DNA from: Apostichopus japonicus | Lineage: Eukaryota > Echinodermata > Holothuroidea > Aspidochirotida > Stichopodidae | Assembly (NCBI RefSeq): GCF_037975245.1 | Contig: NC_092578.1 | Coordinates: forward strand, 14,368,321-14,432,320 | Length of the DNA: 64,000 nt | Direction of reading: 5' to 3' | Part shown: in pieces, positions 12,993 to 24,457 of the stretch | How positions within the stretch are numbered: the first letter of the stretch is position 1 | How the letters are laid out: every line of letters begins with the position of its first letter | The notes under the pieces: generated by a model | The model's database searches: none | What the model saw: only the letters and a program-made list of their open reading frames with translations | What the model was told of the DNA's origin: nothing | Translations under genes and position numbers: made by a program

Positions 12993-14350
12993 GAACATTT
13001 ATGAACCAGGAAAAGCTTGCTGCCACTTATCTGGTCCGAAAAAATTATAGCATGAGGTAAATTTCCTCCTGGGTGAATAATTATCATAACAGTTCAAGAA
13101 TTTTTACCAAAGGTGATCATATTTGAATATCTGGAGTCGGCTCGGACTTGAAGGGTCTTGGATTTGGCTCATACCAAGTGGGCTCGGACTTGGCTCAGAC
13201 TCTGGCTAATTGGACTCTACTACAGCTCTGCCATAAATATAAAAAGATAATGGATTGTTAATAATTTATTATATGATGTTGAGAAGGTAGAGACTTAGAA
13301 AGTTAACTCCTAAATGTAATGGATAGTATTAAACTCTTCGTTTCACTAACAAAAGGATTCTCAAATACAGTACTAGCAACATTACAGCTGAAATAATGGA
13401 TCACCAATACGATGCAGTGAAGAAAGGGAGTTTAATAAAGAGCATCCCTCAATGTAATGACTAGGATAAAACTCTTAGTTTCACTAACAAAAGGATACCA
13501 CATGCAGTACCAACAAGAGGGATGCCCATTATATTGAGGGTCCACTAGACTTAAGGTTTGCTAGACCCAACACCCCCATTGTGGGAAGCATTATTGAGCA
13601 TCTAGTTAGCATTTATTGGGTAACTGAAAGTATTGAAGGACCTTGGTGACTCCCCTCCCAGTAGTTTTATAACATTTATGAACCAGGAAGAGCTTGCTGC
13701 CACTTATCTGGTCCGAAAAAATTATAGCATGAGGTAAATTTCCTCCTGGGTGCATAATTATCATAACAGTTCAAGAATTTTTACCAAAGGTGATCTTTGG
13801 TATCTGGAGTTGGCTCGGACTTGAGGGGTCTTGTATTTGGCTCAAACCAGATGGACTCGGACTTGGATCGGGCTCTGGCTAATTGGACTCGACTACAGCT
13901 CTGCCAAAAATATAAAGAGATAATGGATTGTTAATAATTTATTATATGATGTTGTGAAGGTAGACACTTAGAGAGTACTCCTAAATGTAATGGATAGCAT
14001 TAAACTCTTCGTTTCACTAACAAAAGGATTCTCAATACAGTACTAGCAACATTACAACTAGAATAGTTGATTACCAATACGCTGCAGTGAAGTAAGGGAG
14101 TTTAATAAAGAGCATCCCTCAATGTAATGACTAGGATGAAACTCTTAGTTTCACTAACAAAAGTATACCACATGCAGTACCAACATGGGGGGGGGGGGGG
14201 GAGGATGCCCATTACATTGAGGGTCCACCAGACTTAAGGTTTGCTAGACCCAACATCCCCATTGTGGGAAGCATTATTGAGCATCTAGTTAGCATTAATT
14301 GGGTAACTGAAGTATTAAAAGACCTTGGTGTCTCCCCTCCCAGCAGTATA
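12993..14350 (+). repeat. 678-bp tandem duplication
   Basis: The stretch beginning AACATTTATGAACCAGGA at 12993 is repeated at 13671 in the same order: GTCCGAAAAAATTATAGCAT, CTCGGACTTG, ATAATGGATTGTTAATAA, then CCTTGGTGACTCCCCTCCCA. Units are about 12993-13670 and 13671-14350. They are diverged by scattered substitutions, so the duplication is not recent. A third, more degenerate partial unit continues to about 14560. A G run lies near 14187-14201. No coding sequence is supported. Confidence 0.75.
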
Positions 14351-14710
14351 ACAACTGGAATAATGGATTGGTGAAACAATGTTTTATTTGATACAGTACA
14401 GTGAAGTAAGGGAGTTACATGAATAATAGTTAATGCAATGAATATGATTAAAATCTTTGTTTTACTAACGAAAATTATTCTCAAATACAGCAACATAAGA
14501 ATTTGTATAAATGGATTATTAATAATGAATTTTATGATGCTGTGAAGGAAGAAAATTCATTAACAAATTTTTATTTGTATGCTGCATGTCATATACCTGT
14601 CCAGAAAATAAAAAGAAAAATTCAAACTCATAGAATGCACTGTACCTGGCTCCAAGCAATGACATATAAATCTAGTCCTCATTGTATCTACAGAAGTTGT
14701 TTGTCCAATT

Positions 14711-14834
14711 TTAATCGAAAGCCTTCCTTTCATTGAAAATTTTGATCTTCAGTAAAAATATTCTTCTGTCTGTAGACTTTATTGATGACAGTACTTCCTT
14801 CTCTTGGTGAGAAATTCCACCAGCTCTTGTTAAC
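14711..14834 (-). CDS. candidate terminal coding exon, unknown protein
   Basis: On the minus strand an acceptor (TTTGTTGTAG) precedes an open frame from 14834 to a TAA at 14711. Read in phase 2 it gives about 41 residues including LTRAGGISHQEKEV and ending in a basic, hydrophobic tail. No domain is recognised. The nearest upstream candidate exon (15405-15661) ends with a strong donor, but only one of its two frames joins this exon without an immediate stop. It may be a real last exon, a decayed gene or chance. Confidence 0.25.
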
Positions 14835-15404
14835 CTACAACAAACCAAAACAACATTTCAATCATATGTCAAAGTTTCACTGAAGTACATTCCATGTAAA
14901 TATTTTTTTAAAGCCTCACATTTTGATATTGACATTGTTGCAAAAGGTACAAATAAACACATCACAATCAAGGTTAAAATGTGATGGTGTGTTAACACCT
15001 CAAGTCTTTGCTTCACAATCCTACCTACAATTCATTCCAGCCTGCCAGATGGCAGATTTACAGTACATTTGGTTTTCAAAGACTACACATAAAGTCATTT
15101 CAATTCTGATAACATTCTATGATGGTGGAAGTAACAAAGTAAAACAAAAGGTTTGGCAGTGGACTTGGTGGGAAGTGGAAAGCCTTTCTTACATTACTTT
15201 GTTAGCCGTTGCCTTAGATCGTTTACAGTTTTTGAAAATAAACAGCAAATTTTCATCATCTTTGTTCGTGTTGAAACTTAGTACAGTAAATTTATATTAT
15301 GTATAGTTTGTGTTGATCAGACTTAGAGGATATTAAAGGGAAGACTTTAGAGAACTAACTTCAGGTCATAGGGATTTAAAATATATCTCACAGTCAATAC
15401 TTAC

Positions 15405-15661
15405 TGAATATTAAAGACAACTGGGGATGTTGCAATATATGCTTGTGGGAGCTCCTTATTTCCATATAAGTCATTTCTCGCTGCATCCCATGGTCAGCAT
15501 GAACCAGCAGCTCAAAGTTACTGTACAGTATTTTGATATCCTGTGTTGACCTTGAAATTGCAGCCCTGTACTTCTTGCAATAAAGTGGAGCATATCTGCT
15601 GTGGTGTTCTCATTCTGCATTCATGCATTCCTCAAATTGTGCCAAATTTAAGCCATCTTTT
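15405..15661 (-). pseudogene. candidate internal exon with one in-frame stop
   Basis: Bounded on the minus strand by a good acceptor (TTCTCTTGTCAG) and a near-consensus donor (GTAAGTATT). One frame runs for 85 codons with a single TGA after CMNAE (near 15611-15613), and then about 69 uninterrupted codons with protein-like composition, for example YAPLYCKKYRAA and YSNFELLVHAD. No family is recognised. The stop suggests a decayed exon, or a different true boundary. No partner exon is certain. Confidence 0.25.
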
Positions 15662-18147
15662 CTGACAAGAGAATGAACATAAATAAGTCCAGATAATTGT
15701 TTCATAAATTGCAGGTGGAAGTCTTGACAGTGCAGTTCCCTATTTGATGTCAATACTTAGTGTACATGTTGTCCAATATTCATGTCAGTTTAGTTAATTT
15801 AGCTATCACTTTTTTCATGGAAACCGCATATGCAACAATTGAGAAAAATGCCACACTACTAAGTTTGAATATTGATCTATTATTTGGTATGTAAGTTGTA
15901 CCCAGGAATTTAGCATGCAATCACTTCAAGGGATTGACTGAGTATTCATGCATGGTTCAATGCCTCATCCCGCATGCAGTTCATTTACTTAAAAATTGCA
16001 TGCACCCTAGACTATGAATACCGGTACATTTAGTCCCTCAACGTATCATTTGGGGTTTAAGCTCAGAACTACTCGTGAACACAGACTTTGGCATTATGAC
16101 TGAGTTCATTTTTAATGTTTGGTTTCAATGATGTTGAAACTTTCCACTCACGATGGCATATGTGTGCGTGTGCATTTGTAGGAGTACTGTGTTTGTGATC
16201 CTAGCTTGTTAACACAGTTTTTCATGACAGTAAGCTTTATTGGACAGATCTCATAGTTGGTACAGTATGTATGAATAGATGCATCACAAGTACAAGAAGC
16301 CTATTGTTTTTGGTGAAGGTCAAAGGAAATTTAGGTAAAAATGGTCAAATTGTGAAAACTCAATTTGAAGCATGGATAGATCTATTTATTGGTATGTCTA
16401 GGGCTAGGCCAGTGGTTGGGTCAACAGGGCAAACTTATGAAAACCTTATTTAAACCATACATCTCAAAGCAGGGTACACTAGCTTGCAGAGATATATAAT
16501 GTTTAGTATCATGTTATATCGCTACAGAAGGCTTTCAGTGGTCTTTTTAGATCCCCAACTGCCACTTTGAAAATGTTGTTTATCACAGTTCTCAATAGTT
16601 TTTTGCTGTATATTATTAAGATACAATAAGTTGTTCATGCAGCCTACACATATACTGTACAGTAGCATACATGTCAGATTGACAAATTCATAAAATGAAA
16701 CTTATTACATAATGGAAACCATGTGCAGTGCAGTTTGCATAATGGTGATCTATTTATACACCCAACCAGCTAGTATCGGATCATAGCAACATGTTACCAC
16801 ATGTATGCATTTAAGTGTTTTGTCACACAGTACAGTGCTAACATCATACAAGGGAGTTTTATTTGTTCCATAACAACTCTGATCATAATAGCCTGTTCGT
16901 GCAGGGAGTTGTAATGGAACAACTCCCTGGTTTGTGCTATGGACATGAGAACTATCTAGTGCCTGTTGAACATTAGTCTTGTGCATTTTCATGTTACTTA
17001 CTAACACCAAATTACTGCACACAGATGGTCATTTTTAAAAGTATGAAAACTGAATACAATCAAGACCTTTTTTTTGGACATGATACCCAATATGAAACTG
17101 CTTTAGTTGCACATACTGTATGTATGCTGGTTTTTATCATGAATGATTTTTATAGGAGCCATGAATTTTTTTATTTTTATGAAGTAGGTCTGGATTCCCT
17201 TGGCATTATAACCTGATTGAAATTTAACCTCTGTGATTGCACTAATATGTGAGACAATTGATCAACCTAATTAATAGCTTTTAATGATGAAGACACTGAT
17301 AACAATTTCATAACTCATTAGTGTGAACACAATGCAAGGTTCAATGACGTACTGTTTATTTCCTTAAAATGCATAGCTGGTGGTTTTTCAACATACTATA
17401 ATCCTTTCAAATATGTTACATTGAATCTTTACACTTTTCCATTGATATATCACAGACTGTGTTTTTTTGTTATGGGACTCCGTAAAACTGGATCAAACCT
17501 AGCAATTTTGGACAAGTAATTTGCTCTTTTTGCAAAAACTCCTAAGTGTTCAAGTGACTGTACAGTAGGTCACCCTGTGAAGGCATTGTGGGACTTTGAG
17601 GAATACTTTTGATCAAGCTATTACTTCAGCACTATTAACACTACCCACATCATAACGTTAATATCAAAATGCCTAAATTACTTAGCCATGATTGCGTTGT
17701 TATTCTAAAATGAATACTCAATTGTTTACCTTCAGCCATGATTCATCCCATACAGTAGGTGCAGGGGGAAAAAACTCATGTTACAAAAAATTGTTGTACA
17801 CTGCTACACTGAGGCCCTGTGTGACTTAGTTCTCTGAATCAGAACCAATGACACACCACTACTACTGTACGCACAGGGCTAAGTGATGCACACTAACACA
17901 TATAGAGAATATTGTGGGGATGAATATTGTACTGAGACGGCAAACGTTTGCACATTTTTTACTTTTGTAACTCGTTTATGGAATCTATCAGGCCCTTTCT
18001 TTTACTGTAGTGTTCCGTTTGCTTGTGTATCTGTTTTTGTGGAGTTGTGACTTTCTGACTGCCTTATTTTATGGCAGAGAGATTGAGACATACCCAAAGA
18101 TTTATATTTCGTGAAATGGTTCAAAATTGTATCGCACGAATGCAAGT
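15662..18147. other. no gene seen
   Basis: About 2.5 kb with only short ORFs and no matching repeats that I could establish. Confidence 0.45.
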
Positions 18148-18556
18148 TTTTTCATACCCCTAAATTGACACATCTGTCGATAAGCTTAGTAGTGAAGTGA
18201 AGGGCCTAAGTAAACATCCATTATTTTTGGATGCTGTTTGCTATGCTCTGAGCCTCTAACCTCAGAAAGGTCAGGTCCCAGAGATTAGTGGTATTATATT
18301 GAGGTAATTTTGGTTATTTTAGGGAGTAAGATTTCCAAATGCCCCAAAACATGCACAAACACAATTTGATCAGCATATACCTGAAATGGATTCAAACTCA
18401 TGAAATATTTAACTCTGCTTGGCTGCAAAAAGTTATGGTTGCCTGCTGTATAGTTGCTAGTACTAGCTACAGTACAGTAGTAGTAGGCTAGTATAGTAAT
18501 AGTAGTATGCTACTAGTAGGCCTAGTAATATTTGGAGGTGCGTCAATTATTAAGCC
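18148..18556 (+). mobile_element. MITE-like DNA element, copy 2 (partial)
   Basis: Matches 573-969 in order and sequence: CATACCCCTAAATTGACACA, TCGATAAGCT, ATGCTGTTTGCTATGCTCTG, and the right inverted end GGTGCGTCAATTATTAAGCC at 18538-18557. The left end seen at 385 is missing. It contains a short expansion of TAGTAG-like triplets near 18465-18530. Confidence 0.65.
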
Positions 18557-19519
18557 TTTACTTAAAAAGATCTGGAAGATCACCAGGCTGCAAAATGTGT
18601 AGGTTGACCAGTCTGTTACAAGTATATACTTTAATTTATATATCACATTTTATATTCCGAGTATCAGCAAAGACAGTAGCAGGCAGCTGTGATTTACCAT
18701 AGCCAGTAATACTGATAGGTCCAATTTAGGGCTAACGTTAGGCCTAGGCTAGTCTACTTTAACTCTAACCATGGTCTTACTTTATTTGTGTTCAGCATGA
18801 AGGTATTTACTCTAAATGTTATTAATATATCCGGAACACTTTTAAGGAATTTACTTACAATGCATATACTCCACCAAAGTTCCAAAAGCCAACTTCAAAT
18901 GGGCAACGTTTACGGTAACCTGCGGCACTTTCCTTTGTAGACTACATGGCTAGGCCCACATAGAGTAACGTTGAATGTAGGCTATTGGGAGAGCAACGAT
19001 ACGATCCGATCGACTGCCCTACCACCGAACACAGAAAGAACTGCTTATGAATGGGGGCGTTGTTTCGTTACGTGTAAATTTGCCAGTTAAAATAGAAACT
19101 CTTATTTTCTTAAATATCCCAAATTAATGGAAGAAAAAGTACAAACACGAAGATTTCAGTGTAATTAGAGGAACCTGTAAGTTTCGGAACTATATATAGC
19201 CGCATTTGGTCAAAATCGAGGTGTAAAGTTGGGATCAACATATATACCATGTTCGTAATTCTGTTATATACCCTTCGGAATTACCTCCACTTTTGAGGGG
19301 AAATTTTACCCTTTAAATGAACGATTTTTCTTTTGTAACTTCGGAATTGAAAAGTTTATGAGATTTTCTCTTAACTCGAAATAATCATTCCTCAAAGGAA
19401 GTGAAATTGATTGAACAAGAAGACCCTAGACTTAGGTTTACCTGGTGTCAGGTAAACCTATCCCCGAGGTAAACCTAAGTCCCAGCTACCATGCATTGAA
19501 GTAAACAAAAATACCAATG
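18557..19519. other. no gene seen; possible 5' region
   Basis: Somewhat more CpG-rich than its surroundings near 18890-19070. A minus-strand donor-like GTAAGTAAAT at about 18846-18855 follows a short open frame, but no start or partner exon could be fixed, so no gene is called. A hairpin-like inverted pair (GGTTTACCTGG / CCGAGGTAAACC) lies at about 19435-19474. Confidence 0.35.
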
Positions 19520-19524
19520 TATAT

Positions 19525-19596
<72 letters not shown>
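19520..19596. repeat. (TA)n microsatellite
   Basis: About 75 bp of almost uninterrupted TA with one AAAT interruption. Confidence 0.95.
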
Positions 19597-19597
<1 letters not shown>

Positions 19598-19785
19598 TAA
19601 TCTATGAATAGTTACGCTGCCTTCATTACCCAGTTAACTCTACAGCTGCCATGGGAACTCAAAGTGATCAAAAGCTGAATTAAATACAACAGAAACTTGA
19701 ATTGATACTTTTTGAAAGACAATTGGTAGCAGGAAGTGGGGAAGGGTAATTGTATATGATCTTTGAATTACTTTTGATTACTTAC

Positions 19786-19917
19786 TTAAGTCTAGATTAC
19801 ACATGGAGAATTCATCATCCATATTTCCACAGTCATTGTAACCATCACACAAAGCACTGGAAGGGACACAAAGCCCAGAAGTACAAGCAAATTCATCATC
19901 AGAGCAATCTGGTTTCA
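19786..19917 (-). CDS. LDL-receptor class A domain exon
   Basis: A 132-nt minus-strand exon: acceptor TTCTTTTTAG before 19917, donor GTAAGT after 19786, phase 1 at both ends. The 44 residues hold the six-cysteine LDLa pattern: C near the start, then FACTSGLC, VPSSALCDGYNDC, and a DDEFSMC end, with the acidic calcium-binding DG-x-ND-x-DDE residues present. LDLa modules are extracellular ligand-binding units. It is the last recognisable exon downstream of the sushi exons at 27-31 kb, and shared phase and strand suggest the same gene. Distance to the next exon (27022) is about 7 kb, filled mainly by a 4.66-kb transposon. Joining to that gene is inferred. Confidence 0.85.
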
Positions 19918-19940
19918 CTAAAAAGAAAGAACCCAAAAAT

Positions 19941-19941
<1 letters not shown>

Positions 19942-19976
<35 letters not shown>
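19942..19976. repeat. (TA)n microsatellite
   Basis: About 34 bp of TA close to the LDLa acceptor. On the minus strand it lies about 25 bp upstream of the splice site, so it could affect splicing. Confidence 0.9.
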
Positions 19977-19978
<2 letters not shown>

Positions 19979-22709
19979 CAAGAAGTGAGGTCAAATGTCG
20001 AGGACCATTCCATTATTGCATACCGTGCAGTTGACTCGGACACCTCAAAATCAACATAGGTGAATGAAATGTGATCCACTATACCTTTGACCCTACGACT
20101 GTCACTTGGGGTACTATTTAATATGCCAAGACACAACCCTCAACATGTTGAAGACCATCGACTATATACGGACTGCGACACACCTGTTGTGATATTTTTT
20201 ACATCGAGGGACAAATAAATAAGAATCAGAATAGAAACGCTTCATTGCGTGATGCCATCTCCCAGATCGTAATACAGGAACGTACGGTGACCTGTATGGG
20301 TCGCAAGTATACGTTCCAGTAATAACATGCATTTCCATTGCAACTGTTGCTATGTTTACATTATATGTACATTACGTGTATAGAGATGAGATAGGGATGA
20401 TCTTTTGGTTATGAACATGCCATACTGATATAATAGCTGAAAGTGTCATAACCATATAGAAAGTAACGACGGTTTGACTGTCCCTTGTTTTAAAGACTGT
20501 TACAGCGTTTTAATGGGCGTCCAATGTCAACGATCATGAGGTCAGTGAGATCAAGACTCATCTACTTTTAACGTGGTGGATCTATGTTTATCGATGTGCC
20601 TCCAAAATTATTATATCATAATGGTCGTATACCCAAATTTTGGGATGAGATCTGGAACTATATGGATTACGTACATGTTTCATTTGGGGAACCTGTGAAA
20701 TGTCTCCTTAATTGACGTGTACGTATACTAACGAATATAACCGATTATGTTTATACTTCTTTGTTCGCAATTTGGCGTTATTTTTTATAGTAATTATATG
20801 AATGAGAATGGACAAGAACTTCTTTGGAATACGAGCCAACACGTTAGGAAAATATATCTGCTTTCGGCTGTGTGTTATAACTGACCGGTAGTAACATGAA
20901 TGGTAAGAAAGACGCGAAAATTTCGTTGAAAGCAGGTTCCTTTATATGTTGTAATCTTATTCATTCATACAATGAAGCGCTGACCTGAAACTCGGTGGGT
21001 CTGACTGTCAAGATGGGGTGGGGGTACAATAGCGTGACACAATACGATGGGGTGGAAAAACAACTTTTTAGGTGAGGGGTCAAAAGGCAGAGTGGTGGGT
21101 CTATATTTGTGTATGCATGTGAAAATGATGATGTTGTGCCACGAACTCTTAAAAGGACAGACTGACTTGAAACTCAGTGAGTGTGTGCATTTGTATAGGA
21201 TCTCGTGCTCATGTTACTTATTACGGTATAGATTCATAGGTAAGATGTCAAACGACCAGTTACTAAACACAGAACCTATGGCTGTAAAGCGCATACCAAA
21301 ATGACAAATTGGCCGAAATCTTCGAAACCATGCTGGATAAGTGGAGAACTACTTGTTTAAAGGTAACTTAAACCTGTTGAGTATGTACCTAGCCATGGGG
21401 CGCTGTGCATACATGACTAAGTCAGGTCTTATGGGTAAAAGGTCAGTTGTCTAAGGTAGCAATAACGAAAACAGCATGTTGATTATAACAAGTATATCAA
21501 AATGACAAAACCCATGTTAAATTCCAGAGACTGTAGGTTTACAGTGAACGATTTAATGTAAAACGACAATGATCACATCGCCAATGGCTATGTTCAACGG
21601 GTTAATTTCGGCAAGATCTATGCACGTACCAATATTCAAGGCGATAGTACTGCAAACGTGGTTAGTCATAATGATGTTAACCGTTTGGGATAAGATCTGC
21701 AACACTGAAAACTTAAATTGGTTCACCGACTAACATAACGTTAGTCCATCTGGTGCCTCTCCCGACTAACATAGCCTTAGTCACTTGCTATACCGACTAA
21801 TTTATTCCTTAGTCAGTTGGATTTCTTAGTAGGTCATCTTAGTCCGTCAGCTTAGTCGATCAACAATGTCTTAGTCGGTAAATGTATATTAGTCAGTTAC
21901 ATTAGTTGGTGACATTAGTCGGTCTTTACCGACTAATTTATATGAGCCACCGACTAGTTTATAGCAGGTTTTACATTAGTCAGGATGGTGCCTCTCCCGA
22001 CTAACCTTTCTTAGTCGGTATCGACTGACTAGTTGCACTGACTAGAATCACTGAAAGAATTAAACCCGACTAGTTTCACTGACTAGCATCACTGAAAGAA
22101 AAGAGAGCAGAAGAAACACAAATAATGTGTACGTTGGCAGTATTTATTTCTGATAAAACTTCTGATGTCTACAAAGGCTGACTTTCGACAGATAGAGAAG
22201 AAATCACTGTAAACAAAAATCTGAAAATATGATTTTATTCCAACAAAGTTAAGACAAGTTCATGGATCAAACATGAATCGCAAAAGTATAGCACTGCACA
22301 ATAATGCAAAGTTGAATCTTGGGCAAGGGTTCCTCATGACTTTCGTTTTAAAGTGGTACCCCAAATCGACACCAGTTAAGTCTTCACGAACAAAGAGTGT
22401 TTCTCTTAACTACAAATGGCCTCCCACTTGTCTTCAGGAAGCCAAAATCTGCACCATTATTGACCTGTGAACAGAAAATATGATATACGTGTAAGCGCAG
22501 ATACAGATATAGCACATGATAACTCACATTATCATAAACATACATTTACATTAAAATTTTATAACATATTGAGAGGTATACATTTAAATCTAGGTCCCTC
22601 AAATTATAAGCCAGGAATAGCAGCTTTACCAAATAATTATTAGCTTTGAACAGCATAACACCAAGTTATTTTTCAAAGCTTAATAATTATGTTAATCATG
22701 TTAATAATA

Positions 22710-24115
22710 ATCCCAATAGACCGGGAGCCCAGCGGGTTTGGTTAGCTGGGAAGGTAACCAATTGCCTTGTACATCACAATGTTCACAGTGCATTCCTGTA
22801 TATGAAACCAGACGACTGGCAACCGACTGTGGTGAGTGTGGCTGGGAGAGCAATTTTAAAGTCACCTGATAGCTAACCTAGATCAGTTTTCATGGTAACA
22901 CATCAAAGTAAGTACAATGTGTCAGGTATGGCCCCAAGAGCAACAAATGGCCATTGCCAGTAATTATTGGTGGTGGGGTACCCCTGCCAGTGATCTATAA
23001 TTGACCCCTCAAGGCTGACCTAGGTCAGCTCATGAGGTAACCACTTGAAACCTACTGGAAAATGTTGGTTAGGACTTCAGATACAACTGATGGGCATTGC
23101 CAGTAATTTTTACTAGTGGGGTACCCCTGCCAGTAGACCCCAAAAATGCCCATTCCCTCATTGACCTAGGTCAGCTCATGAGATAACCAGTTGAAAATTA
23201 CTGGAAATGATAGGTATCACTTCATATGTAAGGGATGGGCATTTCTAGTCATTTACATTGGTGGGGTAACCCTGCCAGTAGACCCCCAAAATGCCCATCC
23301 CCCATTGACCTAGATTAGCTCATGAGGTAACCAGTTGAAAACTACTGTAAAATGATTAGCAGGACACTATATGTAAGGGATGGGCATTGCCAGTAATTTT
23401 TATTGGTGGGTACCCCTGCCAGTAGACCCCCAAAATGCCCCCCCCCACCCTCATTGATCTAGGTCAGCTCATGATTTAACCAGTTGAAAACTACTGGAAA
23501 ATGATTGACAGGATTCTACAGTATATGTAAGGGATGGGCGGACTCTGGCAGTGGTGGCCCACCAATATAAAATACTGGAAATGCCCATCCTTACATATGA
23601 AGCGATACCTATCATTTTCCTGTAGGTTTCAACTGGTCAAATCATGAGCTCACCTAGGTCAATGAGGGGATGGGCATATTGGGGGTCTACTGGCAGGGGT
23701 ACCCCACCAATAAAAATTACTGGCAATGCCCATCCCTTTTATCTGAAGTCCTAACCAACATTTTCCAGTAGGTTTCAAGTGGTTACCTCATGAGCTGACC
23801 TAGGTCAGCCGTGAGGGGTCAATTGTTGATCACTGGCAGGGGTACCCCACCACCAATAATTACTGGCGATGGCCATTTGTTGCTCTTGGGGCCATACCTG
23901 ACACATTGTTCTTACTTTGATGTGGTTACCATGAAAGCTGATCTAGGTTAGCTATTAGGTGACTTTAAATTGCTCTCCCAGCCACATCCACCACAGTCGG
24001 TTTGCCAGTCGTCAGGTTTCATATACAGGAATGCATTGTGAACATTGTGATGTACCAGGCAATTGGTTACCTTCCCAGCTAACCAAACCCTCTGGACTCC
24101 CGCTCTACAGATCAG
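22710..24115. repeat. long inverted repeat containing ~145-bp tandem units
   Basis: Arms begin at 22710-22880 and are repeated in inverse orientation at about 23945-24115. Both arms translate to the same stretch (AGKVTNCLVHHNVH, AFLYMKPDDWQ) on opposite strands, which is a repeat effect and not evidence for a gene. Between them, about four units of about 145 bp run forward from 22950 to 23540 (landmarks GGGCATTGCCAGTAA, GGGGTACCCCTGCCAGTAG, GACCTAGGTCAGCTCATGA), and about two run in reverse to 23900. The turning point is near 23545-23580. The structure could form a very long hairpin. Confidence 0.8.
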
Positions 24116-24279
24116 TGAAAATTTGACCAAACTTATGAAGCTTGCACGTAAATGATATACTAGACTGTTTTTTTTTTTTAAAACAGGTTATGAAAAGTAT
24201 CTTTAATATCATTAAACAGTTGGGTACAATAGTTAAACTCACTCTTCCATCTTTTTTCTCTATGGTACTTGTTCCTTTG

Positions 24280-24457
24280 CTTTTTGGACTCTTGGATAAA
24301 CTCTTTTGTTCTGCGAAGGGTACCAATATATCATCTTAAAACATGTCTTTAAGCCATATATAACACAGTTCTCCACTTCTGTTGTTGCCTCCACACTGGT
24401 GTCGTACATCACAGGAAACCTCTCCCTTGACTTAGATATTTGGCTTTTCAATTCCTG
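24280..24457 (-). CDS. candidate exon inside the CACTG element
   Basis: A strong polypyrimidine acceptor (a run of T followed by CCAG) precedes an open minus-strand frame of about 59 codons, beginning QELKSQISKSRERF and continuing VEATTEVENCVIYGLKT. No domain is recognised. If real, it may be a remnant of the element's own protein. The donor is not obvious and the left boundary is approximate. Confidence 0.22.

Noticed and set aside
13245-14560. CRISPR-like regular spacing of repeats
   Set aside because: Units are long diverged tandem copies in eukaryotic DNA, without short identical repeats and unique spacers.
22646-24130. Matching ORFs with VTNCLVHHNVH and AFLYMKPDDWQ on opposite strands
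   Set aside because: The identity is explained by the inverted repeat; no splice context or other family evidence.
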